From positions 4,898,001 through 4,962,000 of the forward strand of contig CP082230.1 of the NCBI GenBank assembly GCA_019856515.1: 64,000 nt of DNA, in the 5' to 3' direction. This document shows positions 23,892 through 32,561 of this stretch, piece by piece; within the stretch, counting starts at the first letter, position 1, and each line of letters starts with the position of its first letter. The notes under the pieces are model-generated. The model was not told the DNA's origin. It made no database searches and worked only from the letters and a program-made list of their open reading frames with translations. A program made the translations under genes and the position numbers. Source of the DNA: Prolixibacteraceae bacterium. GTDB lineage: Bacteria > Bacteroidota > Bacteroidia > Bacteroidales > Prolixibacteraceae.

Positions 23892-26183
23892 TTACTCTAC
23901 AATGACCTCATCTAAATAGAGTGATGCATTTTTATCTGGGTTTTTGAACCATATAGGGGTAATGTGTCCTGTAGGATTTTTTCGTCTATTTTCTCCTATG
24001 ACACGGATATATCTAGCTTTGATTCCACGAGGGTAACATGTCACTACTCGCATATCGTTTTCTCTATTCTCTGCAGGGTACATCTCTTCGAATATGTTTT
24101 TGAATTCTTGTCCGTCTAAGGATATATGGTAGGATACTGATATTGGTTCGAAGATAGATCTCATAGGTCGAATAAGCCAATTGGTTGAGATTGCGTTTAT
24201 AGTTTTATCTTCTTGCAAGTCAATAGTGAAGTCGATATTTTCTTTCTCTATTGCAATAAACTCATTAAGAATACCATCTACTAGACAATTTTCTTTCCCT
24301 TTTCCTTTATCAACGGAATATGGATATTTAAACTCGACCTTAGCCATAATGGCTTTATGGCTATTGATGGTTTTTTCATAAACAAAAGAAGAGGGCTTCT
24401 TCTTATCATCCTCAATTTTAGCTTTTATATGTGTTATTTTATTGATTGGAATTGGCTTAATATATTTGAGAGAATTGTGATTTGGCATTGAACCATCTAA
24501 TGTGTATCTCATCGGTTTATTCGCATCATTAGACAGAATAAGCAGATGTTTCCCGTGAATTGATTTGGTTGAATTAAAATCTATTCTTTCGGCTAACTCA
24601 CCTTGTCTAATATGATCTTTTGTGAGATATTCTCCCATCTTTTTTTGTCGATAATTGAAGTTATTCCACTCCTTATTTTCTAAACCACACCATGCATTCT
24701 CAGCAATTGCAAAAAGCCTTGGGAAAAGTTGATAGGTTAGTTCATCGAAAGATTTAATTTCGAATGTCCATAATAGAGCTGTAATACCATCAATGTGTTC
24801 CTCTTTAAGGTTGGTGTGGTATTTGTTAGGCTTGTATTCGTAGATATCTCTCAATGTTAACAACCCCCTTTCCATAGGAGTGTGTATGTGATTCTGTGGA
24901 ATTTTTAGTGAATGATATCTTTCAATACCAATTATAGTATGTAGATCTTTCTGAATGTTTTTAGTTATCATCTCAGAGTTCTGCCAAACCATAGATGTTG
25001 AGTTGTTGTTCTTAGCATATGAGTATACATTGTTCCATCCTAAAAGTTTTCTGTTTTTAGAGTTTAATAAAGTTTCAATATTGGAAAAGAAATAATTTTT
25101 TAGTTCGTCAGTAGAGTTTATATCATTATCCACCATATGTTGTAGGCAGTGGTCGCATAAGTCAGAATGATTTACTGTTTTTGTTCCTCCTCCTATATGG
25201 ATATATTCACTTTCAAAAACATTCGTTATTTCATCAAAAATTATAGACCAGAATTCAAGTACATGAGGGCTTGTTAAGCAAGTTTGGTGATGGCGTTTGT
25301 TATGAGTATTTGTCGTGATCTTATTGCAAACTAAATATGGATATATTTCTTTGATTGGACCTTGTTTGTCATTAATTTCTACATGAGGTATGATTTCGAC
25401 GTTTAATTTATTAGCATACCTAATTAATTGATACAGCTCCTCTTGTGTGTAATACCCACCGTACATCCTATCTTCTCGGATATATTTAGAAGGAAGTTTT
25501 CCTTTTTCGTATATGCGAATTTTTCTCCATGCTATTTTTTCTACTAACAGAGGGTGAGACTTAATCTCCATTCTCCATGCAGAGGCATTGAAGATACCTA
25601 AGGTTAGCTTATTCATTTTTAAGCGTGACATAATACGGATTACTTCTTTGAGTTGTTCGATATCAAAGTAGTGATTGCAAACATCTAAGAATAAGCCACG
25701 ATGTTTGTATCTAGGATAATCTACAATATTAACTTTCTTGAATTGAACTGTACTGTTATCATCGTTTATATGGATAAGCTGAGCTAGTGTCTGAATTCCA
25801 TATAGTATTCCTGTGGGTTTAGATGATTGAATAACTATACCTTTTTCGGTAATAGAAAGTTGATACCCTTCACCTCTATTGTCTTTTTTATTTGTTAGAA
25901 TAAATCTGATATTAGTCGCTTTATTTGATCTCTCTGTTTGGGATTTTATATTGAAATCTCGTTCTAAAATGTTGGAAGCAGTTCTCTCCACACCTTTGAG
26001 TAAAGCAGTGTTGCTTGATATTGTTACGTTTCTACTTGTGATGTAGTATCCACTGTCTTCCGCGATATTCTTTACTTTGGGAAAAATGTTGTATTCCTCT
26101 TTATTGACGTTGCCAGTGTTACAACAACTCAATAAAACTGTAAGAGATAGAAGAGCCGCAAATTTAAATATTGTCCACTTCAT
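23892..26183 (-). CDS. GH20-like lipoprotein lacking catalytic residues (probable pseudoenzyme)
   Basis: A 763-residue protein with lipobox LLSC (C20). The beta-hexosaminidase layout is clear: GH20b domain, TIM barrel beginning YPRYKHRGLFLDVCNHYF (about 155-173), W472 in LLWTFEI and the closing LFPRLFAIAENAW, a chitobiase-type C-terminal unit (RYTLDGSMPNHNS) and a final F5/8-type beta-sandwich. However, the GH20 catalytic H-x-G-G-D-E is HIGGGT at 329-334, so the Asp-Glu pair is Gly-Thr. The usual D-D-Q-G-W substrate motif is FNASAW (about 198-203), and the P-G-H segment is replaced by VEINDK. The fold is therefore kept while hydrolysis by the known mechanism is unlikely. A binding role at the cell surface is possible. 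Confidence 0.88.
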   Translation of the reverse strand: MKWTIFKFAALLSLTVLLSCCNTGNVNKEEYNIFPKVKNIAEDSGYYITSRNVTISSNTALLKGVERTASNILERDFNIKSQTERSNKATNIRFILTNKKDNRGEGYQLSITEKGIVIQSSKPTGILYGIQTLAQLIHINDDNSTVQFKKVNIVDYPRYKHRGLFLDVCNHYFDIEQLKEVIRIMSRLKMNKLTLGIFNASAWRMEIKSHPLLVEKIAWRKIRIYEKGKLPSKYIREDRMYGGYYTQEELYQLIRYANKLNVEIIPHVEINDKQGPIKEIYPYLVCNKITTNTHNKRHHQTCLTSPHVLEFWSIIFDEITNVFESEYIHIGGGTKTVNHSDLCDHCLQHMVDNDINSTDELKNYFFSNIETLLNSKNRKLLGWNNVYSYAKNNNSTSMVWQNSEMITKNIQKDLHTIIGIERYHSLKIPQNHIHTPMERGLLTLRDIYEYKPNKYHTNLKEEHIDGITALLWTFEIKSFDELTYQLFPRLFAIAENAWCGLENKEWNNFNYRQKKMGEYLTKDHIRQGELAERIDFNSTKSIHGKHLLILSNDANKPMRYTLDGSMPNHNSLKYIKPIPINKITHIKAKIEDDKKKPSSFVYEKTINSHKAIMAKVEFKYPYSVDKGKGKENCLVDGILNEFIAIEKENIDFTIDLQEDKTINAISTNWLIRPMRSIFEPISVSYHISLDGQEFKNIFEEMYPAENRENDMRVVTCYPRGIKARYIRVIGENRRKNPTGHITPIWFKNPDKNASLYLDEVIVE

Positions 26184-26581
26184 AATTAGTATTGTGTTCA
26201 GAATTTAGTAAGTACACAATGATAGTTATATAAATTGTTGCTTCAGTGACTATAATTACCTCTTATTGGACCACTTTATGTAAAAAAACTATTTTTAGAC
26301 ATGAACCATACAGGTTAAAACATAGACAGTTGTTATATGGTATCGTAGCATTGGATAGCCACTTTCTTATTAGAATGTCGGAAGATTTTTTACTTGAATG
26401 CCGGAAGGTGTTTTTGTACAGATTTATTGCTATCTCGGTAGTGTTATTGATCTTGTTTATGTTGAAGTCTCTATCGTGATAAGTAATTTTGTTTAAGTGT
26501 AACGTTTGTTGGTTTATGACGTAATTTGGTATTCACCCTTCGTGTTAAAGATGTCGAGCTATACTGTTCTTGGGTAAAGCA

Positions 26582-26616
26582 AAATAGGCTCCCTTATAAA
26601 TATAAGAGAGCCTATT
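26582..26616 (-). terminator. Terminator of the TPR regulator
   Basis: AAATAGGCTC...CTTATA pairs with TATAAG...GAGCCTATTT, with single-base bulges and an AAAA tract that reads TTTT on the minus strand. In the rest of the 461-nt gap (26184-26644) I see no other feature. Confidence 0.72.
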
Positions 26617-26644
26617 TGTGCATTTTGTCTATATCGTTGAGATA

Positions 26645-28336
26645 TTATATTCTCATGATGAAGTCAACAAGGTTGATTTCAGGAGTAATATCTAGTTTTT
26701 TACGTAATCTATTTCTTCGTTTATTCACCGAAGTAGGGTTGATATTAAGAATCTTACTTATCTCTTTTGAAGATAGGTTTATTCTTAAATATGCACACAA
26801 CTTCAATTCATCTTGCGTAAGTCCTGGATATAGTTCTTTTAATCGTCTAAAGAAGCCTTCATGTACACTTTCGAAGTGTAGCTTGAAGTTATCCCAATCT
26901 TTGTCAAGATTAATAAATTCATTGATCTCACGAACAATCTTATGAAGGTCATCAATGTTTCTATTCTTGGCTCTAATATACTCTTTCAGCTTATCTTGAA
27001 CATTGATCAATGCATTGTTCTTATTCAAAAGGTGGATAGAGTGTGTTGATAATTGTTGCTGTTTATGTTTTAGATCATTTTGAAGCTTTATCTTCTCTAA
27101 ATTATTCAATTTAGCTGTCGCTTGAGCTGATTCATTCTCTGCAATTAATCGTCTATTCTCATTCATCTTAAGTTCATTTTCATGTCTTAAGATTTCACTT
27201 GTCTGTTTTGATGTCCTTACTCTATAGTGAGTAAGAGTTAGTGCCAATAGTAATAGAAGAATAAGAATGATGAGAATCGAAATGGTTAAAACATTAAAGA
27301 AACGTTTTTGTTGGCTCTCTTTCTCTGTTTCAATCATCATTTTCTTCAGCTGTTCATCTTTTTTAGAGATCTCTAATTGAACTTTCAATTTCAACTGTTC
27401 GCTTATCTGTTGCTCATTCATCTGTTTGTCTTGAAGAATGTATGCAACATGAAAAGCATTGGATGCTTCTTTAAGTTTTCCTTTATCCGTAAAAATACGG
27501 CCCATGGTGGCATGCGCGGAAATTAGCTCTTTACTGTTTTCATGAGATGATAAGTATCTTACAGCTTCTTGAAAACGACCTATAGCTAAATCATAATCTT
27601 TTTTCCAAAAGTAAACTAATCCATAGTAGTAATTAATACGTCCAATCCAAATCCTATTCTTAGATTCATTTTTGATAAGTAATAAACTCTTCTTTAGAAA
27701 ACTATTGGCAAAAGAGAACATTCTCTCTTCCGTGTATAGTTGTCCAATATCTGCATAGTTATTACCTAGCCCAACAGAATCACCAATTGCTTGATAGATC
27801 GTTTCCGCTTTTCTGAAATAAGATAATGCTTTGTGTATTTTATGATTCTCGCGATAGATATTACCGAGTCTATTCAACAAATCTGCAGAAGAGTTTTGAT
27901 CTCCTACATCTTCGAATAATCCTAAGCTCTCGAAACTACATTCGTACGCTTTATCTAGATCATGAATCTTAAGGTATAGATCACCAAGTTTCCGCAGAAG
28001 AACAGCTTGTCTTTGTGGCTGATCTTTAGGAATCGCTTTTACACCTTTTTCGATAAAAGTAATTGCTAATATATCATTGTATTCACTTTCAAAAAGTTTA
28101 CCTAAGCGAATGCATCCTTTAATATACTCTTCGTTTGAAACCTTTCGGCGTTGTCCTAAATATTCAAGACAATATTCATATGCTTCACCATAATTGTTTG
28201 CTTCAAGCGCATCTCTACTAAGCATGAACAATGACTCGTCATCATAATTGTTGTACGAGATAGTCTCATGGCTTTGAGCAAAACCAAAGGAGGCATAAAA
28301 AATAATAGATAGTATAAGGTAAAGTTTCGATCTCAT
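26645..28336 (-). CDS. TPR sensor-like membrane protein with C-terminal LuxR-type HTH
   Basis: A 563-residue regulator of a form common in Bacteroidota. Signal peptide (1-21, ending FGFAQ), tetratricopeptide repeats (about 35-315; for example ADLLNRLGNIYRENHKIHKALSYFRKAETIYQ), one membrane span near 346-368 (LTISILIILILLLLLALTL), a long coiled coil (about 375-470) and a C-terminal HTH (LTQDELKLCAYLRINLSSKEISKILNINPTSVNKRRNRLRKKL). The TPR part should lie in the periplasm and the HTH in the cytoplasm. The acyltransferase gene lies 52 nt upstream in the same direction, but no functional link is evident. Confidence 0.88.
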   Translation of the reverse strand: MRSKLYLILSIIFYASFGFAQSHETISYNNYDDESLFMLSRDALEANNYGEAYEYCLEYLGQRRKVSNEEYIKGCIRLGKLFESEYNDILAITFIEKGVKAIPKDQPQRQAVLLRKLGDLYLKIHDLDKAYECSFESLGLFEDVGDQNSSADLLNRLGNIYRENHKIHKALSYFRKAETIYQAIGDSVGLGNNYADIGQLYTEERMFSFANSFLKKSLLLIKNESKNRIWIGRINYYYGLVYFWKKDYDLAIGRFQEAVRYLSSHENSKELISAHATMGRIFTDKGKLKEASNAFHVAYILQDKQMNEQQISEQLKLKVQLEISKKDEQLKKMMIETEKESQQKRFFNVLTISILIILILLLLLALTLTHYRVRTSKQTSEILRHENELKMNENRRLIAENESAQATAKLNNLEKIKLQNDLKHKQQQLSTHSIHLLNKNNALINVQDKLKEYIRAKNRNIDDLHKIVREINEFINLDKDWDNFKLHFESVHEGFFRRLKELYPGLTQDELKLCAYLRINLSSKEISKILNINPTSVNKRRNRLRKKLDITPEINLVDFIMRI

Positions 28337-28388
28337 ATATCTTACAACTTTTGTTTCTAATAGTTTGTTTACTAAGTTCGAAATTAAA

Positions 28389-28949
28389 TTATTCGTAACC
28401 TGTAATAAACTGATCTGGATGATAACCTACCACTCCTTGATCGTGATACCACTTTTTAATTCGTTCTAAATCATTGTTCACATCTTTTGTGATTTCAAAT
28501 GGAATATCAAAACGCAACTCCTTCTTTTGAAAATCAAAATAACCTATATATACAGGTACTTTTGCTAATCTAGCTATGGCGTGAAATCCACCTTTCCATT
28601 GAGTTGTTGCCTTTCGAGTTCCTTCTGGTGTAAGCGCTAGCTGAAGAGAATCCCGTTCGTTAAATGTTTTTACGATCTGTTTAAGGGAATTTGACCCCTT
28701 TTTTCTATCCAATGGGAGTGCTCCCATCCACCTAATAATAGGTCCTAAAGGAAAAACAAAAAACTCAGATCGAATCATTACGTTTGGATTCTTTCCTAAT
28801 GTATTATATCCAACCCAACCAATAACAAAGTCCCATAAACTTGTATGAGGAGCACCTATAATAATACATTTATTGTCTTCCACTTTTGATCCTACAACTT
28901 TCCAACCCGAAATACGAATCAATAATTTACAAAAAGAACGTTTCATCAT
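28389..28949 (-). CDS. PlsC-like acyltransferase
   Basis: A 186-residue member of the lysophospholipid/glycerolipid acyltransferase family. The catalytic H-x(4)-D is at 35-40 (HTSLWD) and the second motif, TPEGTR, at 107-112; RSEFFVFPLGPIIRWMGALPLDR lies between them. There is no clear membrane anchor, so it is a short form that probably binds the membrane peripherally. It may make phospholipid or acyl-lipid; the exact substrate is unknown. It is the first gene of a two-gene minus-strand unit with the TPR regulator. Confidence 0.9.
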   Translation of the reverse strand: MMKRSFCKLLIRISGWKVVGSKVEDNKCIIIGAPHTSLWDFVIGWVGYNTLGKNPNVMIRSEFFVFPLGPIIRWMGALPLDRKKGSNSLKQIVKTFNERDSLQLALTPEGTRKATTQWKGGFHAIARLAKVPVYIGYFDFQKKELRFDIPFEITKDVNNDLERIKKWYHDQGVVGYHPDQFITGYE

Positions 28950-29150
28950 TTAATTTTCTTTCGTGTATAGCTCGTCTAATTTTTCTGTAATCAATGACGA
29001 GAAATAATCTTATTATTTCACTATTTAACAATGAAAGTAATAATTTTATCTGTGAATCGCTAAAGTGATTCTTTACACTATTGCAAAATAAAACATAATT
29101 TTTTTACGAATGCATTTTAATAACCTTTTTTTTCTCTTTTTCTTAATTTT

Positions 29151-29816
29151 ATGTCAAGTAAATATATAAACATACATACACATTCGAATCTTAGTAGTGA
29201 TCAGACGAATATTATTTCGATATATAGTCATTCCATTGGTGATAGTCGATGTATTACAAGAGGATATTATTCTATCGGGGTTCATCCATGGGATGTAGAA
29301 TCACTCTCTATTGAAGCAGTGGAGCAAAAGATAATGGCTTATTTACAGGATGAGCGTTGTGTTGCTATTGGTGAAATAGGTCTTGATTACCATCGTAACT
29401 TGGATCATGATCTTCAGCGAAAAGTCTTTGGCGTACAACTACGGTTGGCAAATAAATGTCATAAGCCAGTAATACTTCATGTCGTAAAGAGTTATCATGA
29501 TATATTGAGTTATTGGAAAGAAAATCAGGGGGTTTGGATATTTCATGCTTTTCAAGGAAGTGAAGAATTTATGTTACGATTTATAGATGCTCCTGTCTAT
29601 TTTTCGTTAGGAATAAGAGAGGTTAATCGTTTGAAAAAGATGAACTTGATTCACCTGATACCATTGGATAAGCTCTTTTTGGAGACCGATGATAAGGGGG
29701 ATACGATTGAAGAAGTCTATGCACATTTCTGTGTGAATAGTGGTTATCCTTTGGAGATGATAAAAAAGTGTATATTTGGCAACTTTTGTAAGGTATTTAA
29801 AGATGTCAAATATTAG
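29151..29816 (+). CDS. TatD-family metal-dependent hydrolase
   Basis: A 221-residue TIM-barrel metallohydrolase, probably a DNase or related. The metal ligands are in place: H9 and H11 (INIHTHS), E in GEIGLDYH, H in VILHVVKS, H in WIFHAFQGS, and D in LETDDKGD. The protein is about 40 residues shorter than E. coli TatD, a common short type in Bacteroidota. The TcdA gene starts 21 nt after its stop. Confidence 0.9.
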   Translation: MSSKYINIHTHSNLSSDQTNIISIYSHSIGDSRCITRGYYSIGVHPWDVESLSIEAVEQKIMAYLQDERCVAIGEIGLDYHRNLDHDLQRKVFGVQLRLANKCHKPVILHVVKSYHDILSYWKENQGVWIFHAFQGSEEFMLRFIDAPVYFSLGIREVNRLKKMNLIHLIPLDKLFLETDDKGDTIEEVYAHFCVNSGYPLEMIKKCIFGNFCKVFKDVKY

Positions 29817-29837
29817 ATAATAAACTTTTAGAGTAAA

Positions 29838-30554
29838 ATGAATTGGTTTAGAAGAACTGAGATTCTTGTTGGAGATAAAGCAATGCAAGATCTTAGAGAT
29901 GCGCATGTTATTGTGATTGGTCTTGGTGGTGTTGGTGCATATGCCGCTGAATCTATTTGTAGAGCTGGGGTAGGACGAATGACATTAGTGGATGGAGATA
30001 CTGTGGATGAGAGCAATCGTAACAGGCAATTGCCTGCATTATTATCTACTAATGGAAAGCCTAAAGCTGAAGTTTTAAGGGATCGGTTTATCGATATTAA
30101 TCCTGAAATAGTGATAACTGTTGTAAATCGTTTTATTAGGGATGATCAAACAGTAGAACTTCTTGAGTCTGGTAATTATGATTGTGTGGTTGACTGTATT
30201 GATACGCTTTCACCTAAGGTTAATTTATTACGACATTGTGTAGAGCGTGGTATTCCGATTGTCAGTTCTATGGGAGCTGGAGGGAAGTTTGATCCTACAC
30301 AAATAGAAATCGTTGATATTAGTGAAAGTTATAACTGCAAATTAGCAAGACAAGTGAGAAAACGTCTAGGGAAATTCAATATTCGTCAAGGAATCCCAGT
30401 TGTGTTTTCACCTGAAGAGGTCGAGATTTCAAAAGTGATTGAAGAAAAGGGTCAGAATAAAGCTTCTGTTGTTGGTACAATATCATATATGCCTCCTGCC
30501 TTTGGGTGTGCGGTGGCCTCTATTGTATTACGCAAACTACTAAACAAGGTATAA
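29838..30554 (+). CDS. tcdA: tRNA threonylcarbamoyladenosine dehydratase TcdA
   Basis: A 238-residue E1-like (ThiF/HesA) adenylating enzyme that converts t6A37 of tRNA to its cyclic form. Features: the opening NWFRRTEILVGDKAMQ, the nucleotide loop IGLGGVGAYAAE, DGDTVDESNRNRQLPA with the conserved Arg pair, DCVVDCIDTLSPKVNLL, and SSMGAGGKFDPTQI, which is specific for the TcdA/CsdL branch. It is co-directional with TatD and ends at a compact terminator. Confidence 0.93.
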   Translation: MNWFRRTEILVGDKAMQDLRDAHVIVIGLGGVGAYAAESICRAGVGRMTLVDGDTVDESNRNRQLPALLSTNGKPKAEVLRDRFIDINPEIVITVVNRFIRDDQTVELLESGNYDCVVDCIDTLSPKVNLLRHCVERGIPIVSSMGAGGKFDPTQIEIVDISESYNCKLARQVRKRLGKFNIRQGIPVVFSPEEVEISKVIEEKGQNKASVVGTISYMPPAFGCAVASIVLRKLLNKV

Positions 30555-30556
30555 AT

Positions 30557-30586
30557 AAAGGGACTCTCACATGTGAGGTCCCTTTT
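30557..30586 (+). terminator. Terminator of the tatD-tcdA unit
   Basis: AAAGGGAC-TCTCAC pairs with GTGAG-GTCCCTTTT over an AT loop, with one bulged base. Confidence 0.82.
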
Positions 30587-30708
30587 ACTTAAAAATGATG
30601 GAAAAACAAAACCATCGTAGATTAACCTATAAAACGTTTGCAAGATATGAAAAAAGTGTTCAATATGAAATGAATATTGTTAAAAAACATATACTTTATC
30701 GTTGATTT

Positions 30709-30803
30709 TATATTTGCTTCATTTTAACCTCATATCATTGTTACTTATAGATTCTCTTTCCTGAATCTTTATCTCACAGAAACTAAATATATTTCTGTGA
30801 GAT
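30709..30803 (+). other. Promoter-like element and strong stem-loop in a 526-nt gap
   Basis: TATATTTG at 30709-30716 fits TAnnTTTG and is followed 55 nt later by a 12-bp perfect stem (ATCTCACAGAAA against TTTCTGTGAGAT, 30771-30803). No coding region follows at once and no U-tract is seen. It may be a short RNA or an unconnected hairpin. The rest of 30587-31080 shows only the maturase promoter element. Confidence 0.35.
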
Positions 30804-31027
30804 ATCTATTTCTGATATTACATGTTTAACACGTCTGTATTATTTGATCCGAAATCTTAGGGCATGATTGTCCCATATCGTATCATCTTTTTTCTAGTCC
30901 TTAAATCGATGAAGTACAATATGATACAAAATGAACTGTACGTCTTATTTTAAGATAGATATGTCCTAATTTTAATGTGAGTAGGAAAGTAATACCTGTA
31001 ACAGTAAACTTGTCTAGTGAAAAAAAT

Positions 31028-31035
31028 TATTTTTG
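31028..31035 (+). promoter_or_regulatory. Likely -7 element of the sulfatase maturase promoter
   Basis: TATTTTTG fits TAnnTTTG 45 nt upstream of the start codon. Confidence 0.42.
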
Positions 31036-31080
31036 TATTATATAGAGATTACGAATTCTTGAAACTGACATACAAATATA

Positions 31081-32280
31081 ATGGCTAAAAAATACAGACC
31101 TTTAAATTCAGTCTTGGTGAAACCTACTGGACCAGACTGTAATCTTAACTGCACATATTGTTTCTATTTAGAGAAAGCAGAACTCTTTAAAGAACAGAAA
31201 ATACATCGAATGTCTGATGAAACACTTGAGGAGATGGTTCGTCAAGTAATGCAACAGTCTGGTGAGGCTGTCTCTTTTGGATGGCAAGGAGGTGAACCTA
31301 CACAAATGGGGGTTGACTTTTTCCAAAAAGCAATTGATTTTGAGATGAAATATGGTCATGGACAATCTGTTGGAAATGGATTACAAACTAATGGTCTTTT
31401 GTTAAATGAGGACTGGGCTAGGTTTCTAAAGAAATATGATTGGCTTGTTGGATTATCTTTGGATGGTCCACAGCATATCCATGATAAGTATCGATTTGAT
31501 CGTGCTGGTAAGGGAACATGGGAAAGAGTTGAGCGAAATGCTAAAATGCTTCTTGAGGCAGGTGTGTCGGTTAATGCGATGTGTTGTATTACCGATTATT
31601 CATCACAGTATGCTGAAGAGTTGTACAACTATTATAAGAATATGGGATTAACTTTTATGCAGTTTATCCCAGTCGTTGAGACCGATAAAAATGATCCTAC
31701 TTTAGCTGCACCTTTCTCTTTAGATCCTGTTGACTATGGACATTTTATGATTAAGCTTTTTGACCTGTGGATTAATGACTTTAAAGATGGTCAACCTACT
31801 ACATCAATTCGTTTCTTTGAATCAATATTTCATGCCTATGTAGGTATGGAGCCACCTGAGTGTGGGTTGATGAAAGAGTGTGGTGCATATGTTGTTGTTG
31901 AGCATAATGGAAATGTCTATTCTTGTGATTTCTTTGTGGAACCGAAATTTAAGTTAGGTAATATTAAGCATGATCGTGTGATTAATATGTTGAATTCAAA
32001 GAGACAGCAATCCTTTGGTGCAGCAAAAGCAAATGTTCCTAGAAAATGTAAAATGTGTGAGTGGTACACGAAATGTTATGGCGGATGTACCAAAGATCGT
32101 ATTAAAGATCCAGCGGATAACAAACAGCCACGTTTTTGTACTGCATACAAGATGATCTTTAAGCATGTTGATCCTGTGATGAAATCTTTGGCTGCTCAGT
32201 GGAAAGAGCAGCAGGCTCAGTTTCAGAAGTCTCAACAAAGTGGTGGTACTTATAATGCTTTTGAAGATTTTGTGAAATAA
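31081..32280 (+). CDS. Anaerobic sulfatase-maturating radical SAM enzyme (anSME)
   Basis: A 399-residue radical SAM protein. The [4Fe-4S] CxxxCxxC motif is at C20, C24 and C27 (CNLNCTYC), followed by FGWQGGEPT and LQTNG, typical of anSME. The C-terminal SPASM cysteines are present (about 275-350: CGLMKECGAYVVVEHNGNVYSCDFFV, CKMCEWYTKCYGGCTKDR). The enzyme oxidises Cys or Ser of sulfatases to formylglycine. No sulfatase gene lies in the window, so the targets are elsewhere; this is expected in organisms with many sulfatases. It sits alone. Confidence 0.93.
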   Translation: MAKKYRPLNSVLVKPTGPDCNLNCTYCFYLEKAELFKEQKIHRMSDETLEEMVRQVMQQSGEAVSFGWQGGEPTQMGVDFFQKAIDFEMKYGHGQSVGNGLQTNGLLLNEDWARFLKKYDWLVGLSLDGPQHIHDKYRFDRAGKGTWERVERNAKMLLEAGVSVNAMCCITDYSSQYAEELYNYYKNMGLTFMQFIPVVETDKNDPTLAAPFSLDPVDYGHFMIKLFDLWINDFKDGQPTTSIRFFESIFHAYVGMEPPECGLMKECGAYVVVEHNGNVYSCDFFVEPKFKLGNIKHDRVINMLNSKRQQSFGAAKANVPRKCKMCEWYTKCYGGCTKDRIKDPADNKQPRFCTAYKMIFKHVDPVMKSLAAQWKEQQAQFQKSQQSGGTYNAFEDFVK

Positions 32281-32332
32281 GTTTTGTGATGGTGTTTATA
32301 AACGGATAGACTGTTTTTGTAAACATAGTCTT

Positions 32333-32379
32333 AATGGGGATTTGCTCTAGTGTATTTGAGGCTAGAGTAAATCCCCATT
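32333..32379 (+). terminator. Terminator after the maturase gene
   Basis: A long stem (AATGGGGATTTGCTCTAG against CTAGAGTAAATCCCCATT, one mismatch) with an 11-nt loop. The following T-run is short (CTTTG). Confidence 0.75.
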
Positions 32380-32512
32380 CTTTGTTTCGAGATGAACATG
32401 GAATCTTTGTATTTTTCTGGTTAGCTATTGGATAGAACCATTTGTGTTTCTGTAATACGGCATGTGCTACGTTTCTTTTTACGTACAAACTCTATTTTTT
32501 AATGAAAAAACT

Positions 32513-32520
32513 TACCTTTG
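32513..32520 (+). promoter_or_regulatory. Likely -7 element of the ychF promoter
   Basis: TACCTTTG fits TAnnTTTG, 42 nt before the start codon. Confidence 0.48.
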
Positions 32521-32561
32521 CGTAAAATTTTGTGTAAGAAAACATTAAACTATAATTATAA

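Noticed and set aside
26246..26945. Two plus-strand ORFs of 77 and 139 codons
   Set aside because: The first lies in a gap with no start context or family; the second is antisense to the HTH end of the TPR regulator and its terminator.
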